A stretch of 43,348 bases of DNA from Patescibacteria group bacterium. Lineage in GTDB: Bacteria > Patescibacteriota > Patescibacteriia > UBA1558 > UBA10009. Shown piece after piece: positions 16,075 through 23,118 of the stretch; the first letter of the stretch is position 1; every line of letters begins with the position of its first letter. The position numbers and the translations under genes are program-made. The notes under the pieces were generated by a model. That model ran no database searches and had not been told where the DNA came from. It worked only from the letters and a program-made list of their open reading frames with translations. Location of the stretch: NCBI GenBank assembly GCA_018818425.1, contig JAHISB010000021.1:1-43348 (forward strand), in the 5' to 3' direction.

Positions 16075-16767
16075 CTATAATTTCATGCTAGCAATTATTC
16101 TTTCTATTTCATCAATTGATTTATTGTAAACATCATTACTTCTGTTCAAAATCGATTCCGCTTCTGTTTGGCAAATATGGTATATTTCATTCTGCGTCAA
16201 ATTCTTGTTTAGCCGATTATAAATTTCCGGAAAATTTTGTAATATTAACAAACCGGAGTAACCGTCGTTATCGGTCAATTTAATGGAATAAAGATGAAAT
16301 AAAATGTAAGTGCCTTCGGCAGTCAGATATTGGGTTTGTTCAAGAACTTGATGATCACCAATTTTCTTTATAACACAGCCGTTGCCTAGATTATCAATTT
16401 CGCTGGTCCCGCATAATTCATCAAAATTTTTGACACCGGAATAAAAATCATCCAAAAACGGTTTGTAATCCATGCTGGCCCGGTTTACGTAAACGTTTAA
16501 ATTATCACTGAAAGTGATGGAAGCGGCTTGGCCGGCCATAACCGATCCCGAGGAGTTGGCAACTGTTTTTATTTTTTCATTAACGTTGCCGTAAGAAGCA
16601 GGATATTCTAAAAATAATCTGCCTGAAGAACTTTGAAAATTTAATAATACAGCTGTATTATTGTTTAAGTTGTTGTTATCCTGTCCTTTTTTGTTTGTTG
16701 CTAAAACACTAATAATTATTATTACAATAATTACAAATATTGTTATTATTACATTCTTGTTTTTCAT
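16075..16767 (-). CDS. Membrane-anchored extracytoplasmic protein, hypothetical
   Basis: 230 residues with an N-terminal hydrophobic helix (about 5-23), then an Asn-rich linker and a soluble domain with two Cys near 119 and 130. PsbP- or lipoprotein-like beta architecture is possible (RLFLEYPASYG, a common opening of such domains), but I cannot assign a family. It is the first of a two-gene unit with the propeller-like protein. A MITE lies directly upstream of its start, so its native promoter was displaced or replaced. Confidence 0.6.
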   Translation of the reverse strand: MKNKNVIITIFVIIVIIIISVLATNKKGQDNNNLNNNTAVLLNFQSSSGRLFLEYPASYGNVNEKIKTVANSSGSVMAGQAASITFSDNLNVYVNRASMDYKPFLDDFYSGVKNFDELCGTSEIDNLGNGCVIKKIGDHQVLEQTQYLTAEGTYILFHLYSIKLTDNDGYSGLLILQNFPEIYNRLNKNLTQNEIYHICQTEAESILNRSNDVYNKSIDEIERIIASMKL

Positions 16768-16777
16768 AGTGTTATGT

Positions 16778-16918
16778 GGCGTTGTTGCATAAAGAATAGA
16801 CTAATCTTAGCGAAAAAAATGCTTAAATTTTTTTAAAAATCGTTAAATTTAACATTTTTTAGGCCATTAAAGGTAAATTTTTAGCTAATATTAGCAAAAA
16901 TGTTTATGCAACAAAGCC
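16778..16918. mobile_element. MITE-like element, 141 bp, IS5/IS903-type ends
   Basis: The terminal inverted repeats are GGCGTTGTTGCATAAA (16778-16793) and TTTATGCAACAAAGCC (16903-16918), 15 of 16 bases matching. They resemble the GGCTTTGTTG... ends of IS903-like IS5-family elements. Flanking 9-mers GTGTTATGT (16769-16777) and GTATTATGT (16919-16927) match in 8 of 9 positions, as expected for a 9-bp target duplication. The interior (AT-rich, with further imperfect symmetry such as CTAATCTTAGC and GCTAATATTAGC) has no transposase. Insertion lies 2 nt upstream of a start codon. Confidence 0.8.
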
Positions 16919-16985
16919 GTATTATGTTGTTATTATGTAATCATTCTTAATTAATTATAATCTTTGTGAATAAAATAGAAAATAG

Positions 16986-17008
16986 GGGGAGTCGGAAGCC
17001 GACTCCCC
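16986..17008 (-). terminator. Terminator of the M23 lipoprotein gene
   Basis: A perfect 10-bp stem (GGGGAGTCGG / CCGACTCCCC) with a 3-nt loop is followed on the minus strand by a T-rich CTATTTTCTATTTTATTC. It lies 28 nt after the stop of the M23 gene. Confidence 0.85.
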
Positions 17009-17036
17009 AAACGCTGATTTCCCAAAAAGGGAAACC

Positions 17037-17669
17037 TTACCTGTAAGCGATGAAAGAAGTGGGGTTGAACCACCCGTTGGTAGAACTTGAGTAACCCTTG
17101 CACCAGCTTGGATAGGTACCTGTTTGCGTGCCATACGGTCCATAGTGGATTCCGAGATGTAGGTGGGGTGTTGTCTGACCGCTCTGTTGCGTACTGCCCA
17201 CCGTACCGAGACACTGGTCCGTGGTTACCCAATTGCCTTGGCTTGGCGGCATGTTGCTACCGAGATGCCCATAAACCGTGCAAAACGGGAGGTTGTTAAT
17301 CATGCTCTCCACGATCATGATATAGCCCCAATTGCCGGTCCCGCCATGATAACCTTTGTACTTTACCGTCCCCTGGTAGATTGCGCAGATTGGCGTTCCG
17401 GGATTCCTAACGCAATCATCGCCAAGATGAACTCCTCGGCTAGTAACATTCCCGAAAGTATTGCTGGTGCCCAGCGGCAACCAGGGGTTGATCGGATAAT
17501 TGACATAACCCCAATCATCGGTAAAGGCTTCGCCATTCTTACTGCCGGCGGCTGAATCTGATAAAGTTGATTCTGCGCCGGTAATCGTACCCTGGTTGTC
17601 CGAAGTCTGACAACCCGCGATCGCCATCGCTATTAAAGCGATGACTGTGAGCATTAACCACTTTTTCAT
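17037..17669 (-). CDS. M23-family (LytM-like) peptidase lipoprotein
   Basis: 210 residues. A lipoprotein signal ends in the lipobox AIAGC (Cys20), so the protein should be lipid-anchored outside the cytoplasmic membrane. The peptidase domain shows HLGDD (H81, D85), YGHL (H135) and HLHLG (H169, H171), which supply the zinc ligands of M23 endopeptidases that cut peptidoglycan cross-links. Four additional Cys (86, 95, 130, 153) may form disulfides. AAGGAGAGAG gives a strong ribosome site and codon use is GC-richer than in neighbouring genes. It is preceded by copy 1 of the repeated promoter-leader element and has its own terminator. Confidence 0.85.
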   Translation of the reverse strand: MKKWLMLTVIALIAMAIAGCQTSDNQGTITGAESTLSDSAAGSKNGEAFTDDWGYVNYPINPWLPLGTSNTFGNVTSRGVHLGDDCVRNPGTPICAIYQGTVKYKGYHGGTGNWGYIMIVESMINNLPFCTVYGHLGSNMPPSQGNWVTTDQCLGTVGSTQQSGQTTPHLHLGIHYGPYGTQTGTYPSWCKGYSSSTNGWFNPTSFIAYR

Positions 17670-17744
17670 GACTCTCTCCTTTGTTGTATGAAGTTTTTGC
17701 CGGTCCTTTTATCCCGCCGGCTTTGGGATATTATTAAAATGAAC

Positions 17745-17831
17745 AAAAAAGGCCACTTGCCTAAGTTATAGACAAAATGACCCTATATTTTATTATAAAT
17801 TAATCTTAAACAATTATTAAAATATGGTCAA
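17745..17831 (-). promoter_or_regulatory. Promoter-leader hairpin element, copy 1 (before M23 gene)
   Basis: Minus strand: TTGACC (17826-17831), 17-nt spacer, TAAGAT (17803-17808), with a second TATAAT at 17792-17797. The transcribed part is AGGGTCATTTTGTCT, a short loop, AGGCAAGTGGCC and six U. GTCT pairs with AGGC, and TCA with the TGG-CC side. A perfect DnaA-box TTATCCACA lies just upstream (17840-17848). The leader ends about 75 nt before the M23 start. Confidence 0.7.
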
Positions 17832-17961
17832 GCCGAAGGTGTGGATAAGTGGATTTGGGGCTTTGTTTTATAGGTTAAAAATAAGTGCCCGCTTCCCAAA
17901 CTTGTTAAAAAAATGCCTGTTTTCTAAAAAAATGAAAAAGGTGATAAAATAAAGAAACTAA

Positions 17962-18906
17962 ATATTAACCACAAAATATATTAAATACAAATCAAAAAAA
18001 TTTAATATTCAATATTCTGCTCAATTTGATTCTAAGATTAATAATAATCAACTAAAGCTATGGCTTGCTAAACCACCTAATAACGATTATCAAAAAATAA
18101 CGAATTTTTCTGTTTCATATAAACCAAAAAGAAATTACACGGATAAACAGGGAAATCAAATTTTTTATTTTGATTTTAAAGATTTTCAACGATTTAATTT
18201 TAAAGTAAATATTTCAGCTGAATTGTATCAGAGTAAAATGAATTTGAAGAATAAAATTCTTTTTTTACCAAAAAACAATTTGCTACCGAGGTTTTTAAGT
18301 AGTGAAAAATTTCTTGAGCAAACAAATGATATAAAAAAATTATCACTAAGAATTACTAAAAATAAAAAGTCGCTCTATGATAAGATGGAAACCATTTTTC
18401 ATTTCGTTACTAATAATTTTAAATACTGCTATCCGGTAAAAAATAGAGGTGTTAAAAATCTAAAATTAGATAAGCTGATTGGTGATTGTGGAGAATATTC
18501 AAGCCTGTTAATAACAATGTTAAGATGTTTAGGTTTGCCCAGTAGGAATCAAACTGGATTTGTTATCGATCCTAAAAGTAAAAAGATTGTGGAACATGGT
18601 TGGGCCAGTGCTTATATAAAACCATATGGTTGGATGGACTTAGACGCCCAATATGCTTCGATAGATAAAGAAAATTGGAGAAATTATTTTTTCCAACGAA
18701 GTGGTTATAGAATAAATTTTGTTAATGGTTTTAACATACCAATTAAACCAAGGTTATCTCCAAAATTTATGTCAGATAACCAGAAAAAAATTGATACACC
18801 ATTTTCTTATAATTCAATTCAGACTCTACAACCAATTTTTTTTGTTTTTAAAGAGAGAATAAAATTTAAGGAGAATTTTACGTTTTCATCTGCTCTCCTT
18901 TTTTGA
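17962..18906 (+). CDS. Transglutaminase-like protein; start uncertain
   Basis: This is the only plus-strand gene. The catalytic triad of the transglutaminase-like superfamily is clear: Cys in GDCGEYSS, His in EHGWASAYI and Asp in GWMDLDAQ. Such proteins are cysteine proteases or transferases. The first non-ATG start candidate is TTG at 18223 (227 aa). However, the frame is open back to 17962, and the extra part (including LKLWLAKPPNNDYQKI) resembles the usual N-terminal beta domain of this family. No ATG, GTG or TTG lies in that extension. At 17932 an in-frame ATG AAA AAG GTG ATA AAA is stopped at once by TAA. So the gene either has an unusual start (for example ATT at 17980) or has lost its beginning. 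A terminal LLF tail overlaps an antisense leader element's reach. Confidence 0.7.
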   Translation: MLTTKYIKYKSKKFNIQYSAQFDSKINNNQLKLWLAKPPNNDYQKITNFSVSYKPKRNYTDKQGNQIFYFDFKDFQRFNFKVNISAELYQSKMNLKNKILFLPKNNLLPRFLSSEKFLEQTNDIKKLSLRITKNKKSLYDKMETIFHFVTNNFKYCYPVKNRGVKNLKLDKLIGDCGEYSSLLITMLRCLGLPSRNQTGFVIDPKSKKIVEHGWASAYIKPYGWMDLDAQYASIDKENWRNYFFQRSGYRINFVNGFNIPIKPRLSPKFMSDNQKKIDTPFSYNSIQTLQPIFFVFKERIKFKENFTFSSALLF

Positions 18907-18946
18907 TTTGTCCCCGATTCAGTCGAGGATTGGTTGTTAAAAAAAC

Positions 18947-19022
18947 AAAAAAGGCCACCTGCCTAAATTATAGACAAAATGACCCTATATTTTATTATAG
19001 ATGATTATGAAAATTGTGTCAA
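18947..19022 (-). promoter_or_regulatory. Promoter-leader hairpin element, copy 2 (no gene behind it)
   Basis: Minus strand: TTGACA (19017-19022), a 17-nt spacer and TATAAT (18994-18999). Then comes AGGGTCATTTTGTCT, a 7-nt loop, AGGCAGGTGGCC and six or more U. It points into the 3' end of the plus-strand transglutaminase-like gene and no minus-strand gene follows. Downstream an AAAGGAGAGCAG-ATG start opens only three codons. This copy supports the idea that the element can be a self-contained RNA unit. Confidence 0.7.
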
Positions 19023-19082
19023 ACAGGCCAAATTACAAAATCAACTACGTCGCAGCAAGCTGACGAGGTATAGTAAAGAATA

Positions 19083-19208
19083 TTATTTTAATTGAGAAAC
19101 CATTATTTTTTCAAACTCTTCCTTACAACACTTAATCCAGTCGGCCGTTTTTTTGGCTGTTTGATTTTGGCTATTTTTAGAGCAGAGCTCCCAAGGAAAT
19201 TTATCTAA
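19083..19208 (-). pseudogene. Orphan C-terminal coding fragment
   Basis: A 41-codon open stretch directly after the HExxH gene, in another frame and bounded by a stop on each side. It reads like a protein tail (FPWELCSKN, then TADWIKCCKEEFEKIM). It has no start codon or ribosome site. It may be what is left of a gene whose body was replaced, or the true C-terminus of the HExxH gene put out of frame. Family unknown. Confidence 0.4.
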
Positions 19209-19893
19209 TTATTAATACTGCTCTATCTATTAAATTTTTAAAATTTTTATCCTTCAGCCAAATATTTCTAAGCTTTTTCCTTAATTGTATATGCTCCGGA
19301 TATCCAAAATCATTTGATAAAATTATTTCTTCAAACTCCTGTTCATTTAATAAAAAAGTTAAGGCCTCTTTTAAATCCTCAATTTGATTATCTTTTAACC
19401 CCTCCTTTTTCAAATAATTTTGGTAATAATGTAAAAATTGAAGATGCATAATTTCATGGCAAATTGTGGTAATTGAAAACGGCGCGCTGTGCCAGAATGA
19501 TACCATAAACCAATTTTCCTTTTGATTATAGGGGCACATAAATCCTGTGGTCCAAAAACAACCAAAATTATCCGAAAAGATTGACTTTTGCATAACAGCC
19601 GCAAGTATTTTAAAGTATTTATTTTCAATAGTTCGCCATAATTTTTGTAAGGAATTAATTTCTTCTTTTATGATTAATTTCTTATACCTTTTTTTAGATT
19701 CATTTTTTATATATTCTTCGGTTATTTTTACTGCATGCGAAAAATTAGATTTTAAAATTTTAGATAAAAGGTCTGTTGGTATGTGGGCAATTTCATTTTC
19801 CCAATCTAACCCCCAAATATTTTTATCTTTGGCAATTACCACCCAGCTCCAGGCATCTTTATGTACATTATAATCAAATTTTATTTTAGCCAT
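19201..19893 (-). CDS. HExxH metallopeptidase-like protein, hypothetical
   Basis: 230 residues without a signal peptide. The zincin motif HEIMH (H146, E147, H150) lies in a hydrophobic helix (SITTICHEIMHLQFLHYY), with a further His at 155. The preceding FWHSAPFS at about 133-140 may form the active-site strand. The N-terminal 100 residues are charged and helical. It could be a cytoplasmic minigluzincin-like peptidase; the third metal ligand cannot be named with certainty. The tail near 215-230 overlaps, out of frame, the orphan fragment downstream. Confidence 0.65.
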   Translation of the reverse strand: MAKIKFDYNVHKDAWSWVVIAKDKNIWGLDWENEIAHIPTDLLSKILKSNFSHAVKITEEYIKNESKKRYKKLIIKEEINSLQKLWRTIENKYFKILAAVMQKSIFSDNFGCFWTTGFMCPYNQKENWFMVSFWHSAPFSITTICHEIMHLQFLHYYQNYLKKEGLKDNQIEDLKEALTFLLNEQEFEEIILSNDFGYPEHIQLRKKLRNIWLKDKNFKNLIDRAVLIIR

Positions 19894-19950
19894 GCGTTTA
19901 TATTATCATAATTATATATAAAATGGATAAGTGGATTTTGAACTTTATTT

Positions 19951-19992
19951 ATCCCGCACCTTTCCCAAATACTCCACAGAAAGGTGCGGGAT
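19951..19992. terminator. Strong hairpin between recQ and the HExxH gene
   Basis: A perfect 14-bp stem (ATCCCGCACCTTTC / GAAAGGTGCGGGAT) with a 14-nt loop lies about 90 nt after recQ. The plus side is followed by TTATTAGTGTTTTG and the minus side by AAATAAAG, so the U-run for the minus direction is weak. It probably ends recQ transcripts or protects their 3' ends. Confidence 0.55.
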
Positions 19993-20025
19993 TTATTAGT
20001 GTTTTGTTTAAAATATATCTTTTGC

Positions 20026-20071
20026 CCGCTTCGCCTCTCGACTTCGCCTCTCGACTTCGCTCGAGGCGAGC
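20026..20071. repeat. CTCGACTTCGC tandem/palindromic repeat
   Basis: Two tandem copies of CGCCTCTCGACTT are followed by CGCTCGAGGCGAG, which can fold back on either copy. The block sits just after the recQ stop. It belongs with the similar palindromes at 6015-6035 and 9722-9752. Confidence 0.6.
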
Positions 20072-20080
20072 ATTATAAAT

Positions 20081-22231
20081 TCAATTCGCCTGCTTAAAAA
20101 ATAACCTTGCTAACTTAAGCGTGTCATAAGAATATTCTTCTTTCAGATATTCATAAACCGGCTTAAGCTTTTCATCGCCGCGATTCATAAAGCCATCTTT
20201 AATTTTTTCAAAATCTTTCTGGCCGGGCTTAAGGTATAAAATGTCAATATCTTCTCCGGATTCCAGGAGCCGGTCAAGGTGATTTATGATTGTGCCTTCG
20301 ACCAAGCCCTGCTCTTTGGCAATTTCTGACAAAGAAAATTTTTCTAAAATCATTTTTTTAGTCTTTTCGTAAACAGGCGCGCGCCTAGACGCCAGACCAA
20401 TTTTTTTGCGGCGGCGATAAGGAACTTCTGAAGAGACAAGATTATTTTCTTTAAGATGACTAGTTATGACTTTCAAAAACTCATCGCCAAAATTTTCTAA
20501 CTTTTGAGCTCCCACTCCCTGAATTCTTGAAAAATTATCTTTATCCGCTGGCAAATAATAAGCCATTTCTTGAAGCGATACATCGCTAAAAATTACAAAA
20601 GGCGGAACTTTATTTATATCGGCAAGCTGCTTTCTTAAAGCTCTTAATTTTTCAAACAAAGCCAGGTCATATTCCAGCTGATATTGCGAAATATCTTTTC
20701 TTTCCTGATCTAAAACATCTTCTTTTATTTTGGGTAAAACAAGCGGCTCTTTTTGTTTAAGCCACTTAAAGCCCTTTTGGGCAACTGAAAGCGTTGGGTA
20801 TTTGTCTTGAGCGCTTTGCAATAAACCAAGATTTAAAAGAGATTTGATGATGTGTTTAAGCTCCTCTTTTGAATAATCCTGAACAATGCCATAAACAGAA
20901 ATCTGATGATGGTTATTATCCATAATCTGCTGTTTGCCGCTGCCTTTAAGCACATCAATGATGTAATTTTTGCCGAATCTGCCGCCTGTTTTAATAATGC
21001 CGGAAATAATTTTTTGCGCAACTTCTGCGGCCTCAAAAGTATCTTTAGGGGCCAGGCAAGAATCGCAGGCGCCGCAATTATCTTTTTTATATTCTTCTCC
21101 AAAATAGGCCAGTAAATGCTTTCGGCGGCAGCTGATTTGTTCGCAATATCTTACAACCTGATTCATTTTTTCTCTGGCGTTTTCCTGCTCGGCCTTATCT
21201 TCTATTTTATCAATAAAATATTCATGTTTCATAAAGTCGCCGTAAGAATAAAAAGTAACGCATTCGCTGGGCAGGCCATCGCGCCCGGCCCGGCCAATTT
21301 CCTGATAATACCCTTCCAGAGTTTTAGGGAATACCCAGTGAACCACCAGGCGGACATCGGGCTTATCTATGCCCATGCCAAAAGCAATAGTGGCAACCAT
21401 AATCCGGACTTCGTCCTTAGTAAATAGTTCTTGATTCTGTTTTCTGATGGCAGGATCAAGGCCGGCATGGTACGGCAAGGCCTTAAAACCTTCCTGCCTT
21501 AAATCCTCGGCAATTTCTTCTGTTTCTTTTCTGGAAAAACAGTAAATAATGGCTGATTCGTCTTTATGCTTTTTTAATAACTGAACCAGCTTATCAAAAG
21601 CATTTGTTTTTCTTAAAATTAAAAAGTGAAGATTTTTTCTGTCAAAACTGGAAATATACATTTTTGCTTTATTTAATGAAAGCTGTTTAGCAATATCCTG
21701 CTGAACCTTTGGCGTGGCGGTGGCCGTTAGAGCGATAATAGGAACCTCCGGAAAAGTTATTTTAAAAAATTTAAGATTGCGGTAATCCGGCCTAAAATCG
21801 TGCCCCCATTCAGAAATACAATGAGCTTCGTCGATGGCAATAAAACTGACTGTAAGAGTCTTTAAAAAATTTTGAAATGACTCCATAGCCAGTCTTTCGG
21901 GCGCCAAATAGAGAATTTTTAAATCCCCTGTTTGAGCACGATTTTGAATTCTGGAAATCTCCTGATAACTAAGAGAGGAGTTTAGGAATTCGGCCGCAAT
22001 ACCGTTAGCTTTTAATGCGTCGACCTGATCCTTCATTAAAGCGATTAACGGAGAAATTACCAAAGTAATGCCTTCAAATTTTAATGCCGGCAATTGATAG
22101 CAAAGCGATTTCCCCCCGCCGGTAGGCATAATTACTAAAGTATCATTTTTGGCTAAAACATTGCCTATCACCTTTTCCTGGAAAGGCCTGAATTCTTCAA
22201 AACCGAAATATTTTTTTAATAAATCTTTCAT
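20081..22231 (-). CDS. recQ: ATP-dependent DNA helicase RecQ
   Basis: 716 residues. Helicase motifs are complete: Walker A PTGGGKS at 36-42, DEAH at 134-137 followed by the RecQ-specific aromatic-rich loop (CISEWGHDFRPDYR), and IGRAGRDG in motif VI. A Cys-rich zinc site (CRRK...CGACDSC), winged-helix and HRDC domains follow. The last 100 residues add an HTH_40-like segment (LSEIAKEQGLVEGTIINHLDRLLE), which is common in longer bacterial RecQ proteins. It unwinds 3'-5' in recombination and fork repair. It is transcribed from copy 3 of the repeated promoter-leader element, whose U-run lies about 27 nt before the ATG. Confidence 0.93.
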   Translation of the reverse strand: MKDLLKKYFGFEEFRPFQEKVIGNVLAKNDTLVIMPTGGGKSLCYQLPALKFEGITLVISPLIALMKDQVDALKANGIAAEFLNSSLSYQEISRIQNRAQTGDLKILYLAPERLAMESFQNFLKTLTVSFIAIDEAHCISEWGHDFRPDYRNLKFFKITFPEVPIIALTATATPKVQQDIAKQLSLNKAKMYISSFDRKNLHFLILRKTNAFDKLVQLLKKHKDESAIIYCFSRKETEEIAEDLRQEGFKALPYHAGLDPAIRKQNQELFTKDEVRIMVATIAFGMGIDKPDVRLVVHWVFPKTLEGYYQEIGRAGRDGLPSECVTFYSYGDFMKHEYFIDKIEDKAEQENAREKMNQVVRYCEQISCRRKHLLAYFGEEYKKDNCGACDSCLAPKDTFEAAEVAQKIISGIIKTGGRFGKNYIIDVLKGSGKQQIMDNNHHQISVYGIVQDYSKEELKHIIKSLLNLGLLQSAQDKYPTLSVAQKGFKWLKQKEPLVLPKIKEDVLDQERKDISQYQLEYDLALFEKLRALRKQLADINKVPPFVIFSDVSLQEMAYYLPADKDNFSRIQGVGAQKLENFGDEFLKVITSHLKENNLVSSEVPYRRRKKIGLASRRAPVYEKTKKMILEKFSLSEIAKEQGLVEGTIINHLDRLLESGEDIDILYLKPGQKDFEKIKDGFMNRGDEKLKPVYEYLKEEYSYDTLKLARLFFKQAN

Positions 22232-22257
22232 ATTTGCTTATTTTGTTACATTTTCAT

Positions 22258-22387
22258 AAAAAAAGGCCACTCGCCTAATCCCCGATTCCCCCGACTTCCC
22301 CGATTGAATCGGGGATCGGGGGCGGGGAAGACATAATGACCCTTGTATTTACAATTTTATTTTAGATGATTCTAAAGATTGTGTCAA
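22258..22387 (-). promoter_or_regulatory. Promoter-leader hairpin element, copy 3 (before recQ)
   Basis: Minus strand: TTGACA (22382-22387), a 17-nt spacer and TAAAAT (22359-22364). Then come AAGGGTCATTATGTCT, a GC-rich palindromic insert in the apical loop (22278-22329), AGGCGAGTGGCC and seven U. The paired TGTCT/AGGCG keeps the stem with G-U pairs. The 22388-22496 stretch upstream shows nothing else. Confidence 0.72.
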
Positions 22388-22496
22388 ATTTAAAAGAACC
22401 GAACAGCTAAAAGGCTATTTGACTCTGATGTTTTTATAATTACACGTCTAGTTGTCCCATCAAAACTTCCTTATAAATAAATTATTTAACAATTAA

Positions 22497-22519
22497 AAAT
22501 CCACCCGGGCGGTGGATTT
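22497..22519 (-). terminator. Terminator of the GreA-like gene
   Basis: A 9-bp perfect stem (AAATCCACC / GGTGGATTT) with loop GCCCG on the minus strand is followed by TTAATTG. It lies 17 nt after the stop. Confidence 0.8.
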
Positions 22520-22535
22520 ATTGATCGATGTAGCA

Positions 22536-23036
22536 TCAAACAGACAACGTGTCTCTACTAAAGATTGATTCTGCGTTCGAAGGCCGCAGTATTTTTTTTA
22601 TTATTATCCTACTTTCCTTTTTACCTATCACTAGCACTTTTTCTTCTCCCTCTTTTGCTCCAAGCAACAATTTACCCAAAGGACTGTAAATTGAAACGCG
22701 CTTTTCGTCGGCTTCAAGCAAATAGCCTTCTAGGATAAATCTTTTTTCAGCACCGTTAAGTGTGATAATAAGACCATTGCCGATCCCTGCCACATCATCT
22801 GTTTCGATTATATCGGCCATGTAGGTTTGTCGTAAAATACCTTGCAGTTCCCCGATCCTTCTACTCCATGTGAGTTCTTCGCTCACTCCCTGCTTAAAGC
22901 CTTCATCATGCCAACCATCCTGACTGGATCCCGAGTCGGCTTTCATTGAAATTGCGCTATCGATGTTTGTCTGTGCCGTTGCTATGGCTTTTCTAATCTT
23001 ATCCAAGCCATATTTTGTGCATGCGTATAAAGGCAT
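22536..23036 (-). CDS. GreA/GreB-family transcription elongation factor-like protein
   Basis: 166 residues. The N-terminal 80 residues form the helical hairpin region, with acidic DE at about 43-44 in the turn (HDEGFKQG) where GreA keeps its catalytic acidic residues. The C-terminal part has the FKBP-like GreA/B core (VAGIGNGLIITLNG, then YSPLGKLLLGAKEGEEKVL). It should act in the RNA polymerase secondary channel to rescue backtracked complexes, or be a Gre-like regulator. The N-terminal region is divergent from classical GreA. It has a strong GGAGGAC ribosome site and a separate terminator, so it is a single-gene unit. Confidence 0.8.
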   Translation of the reverse strand: MPLYACTKYGLDKIRKAIATAQTNIDSAISMKADSGSSQDGWHDEGFKQGVSEELTWSRRIGELQGILRQTYMADIIETDDVAGIGNGLIITLNGAEKRFILEGYLLEADEKRVSIYSPLGKLLLGAKEGEEKVLVIGKKESRIIIKKILRPSNAESIFSRDTLSV

Positions 23037-23118
23037 GGTTGTCCTCCGATTTTTATGAAAAAACTAATTTATAATGAATAATTATTCATACCTAAATTTT
23101 AATATTTGCCAAGGCCGC

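Noticed and set aside
16951-17232. Two minus-strand frames of 93 and 62 codons over the M23 gene
   Set aside because: They lie in other frames of the M23 peptidase gene, whose zinc-ligand motifs, signal peptide and ribosome site are all intact.
14817-17848. A chromosomal origin of replication
   Set aside because: Two perfect DnaA boxes occur, but they are 3 kb apart, each beside an ordinary promoter, with no cluster, no dnaA/dnaN genes and no strand switch around them.
18860-18906. Minus-strand gene start behind cassette copy 2 (AGGAGAGCAG then ATG)
   Set aside because: The frame ends after three codons and the bases also encode the end of the plus-strand transglutaminase-like gene, so the match to a ribosome site is probably chance.
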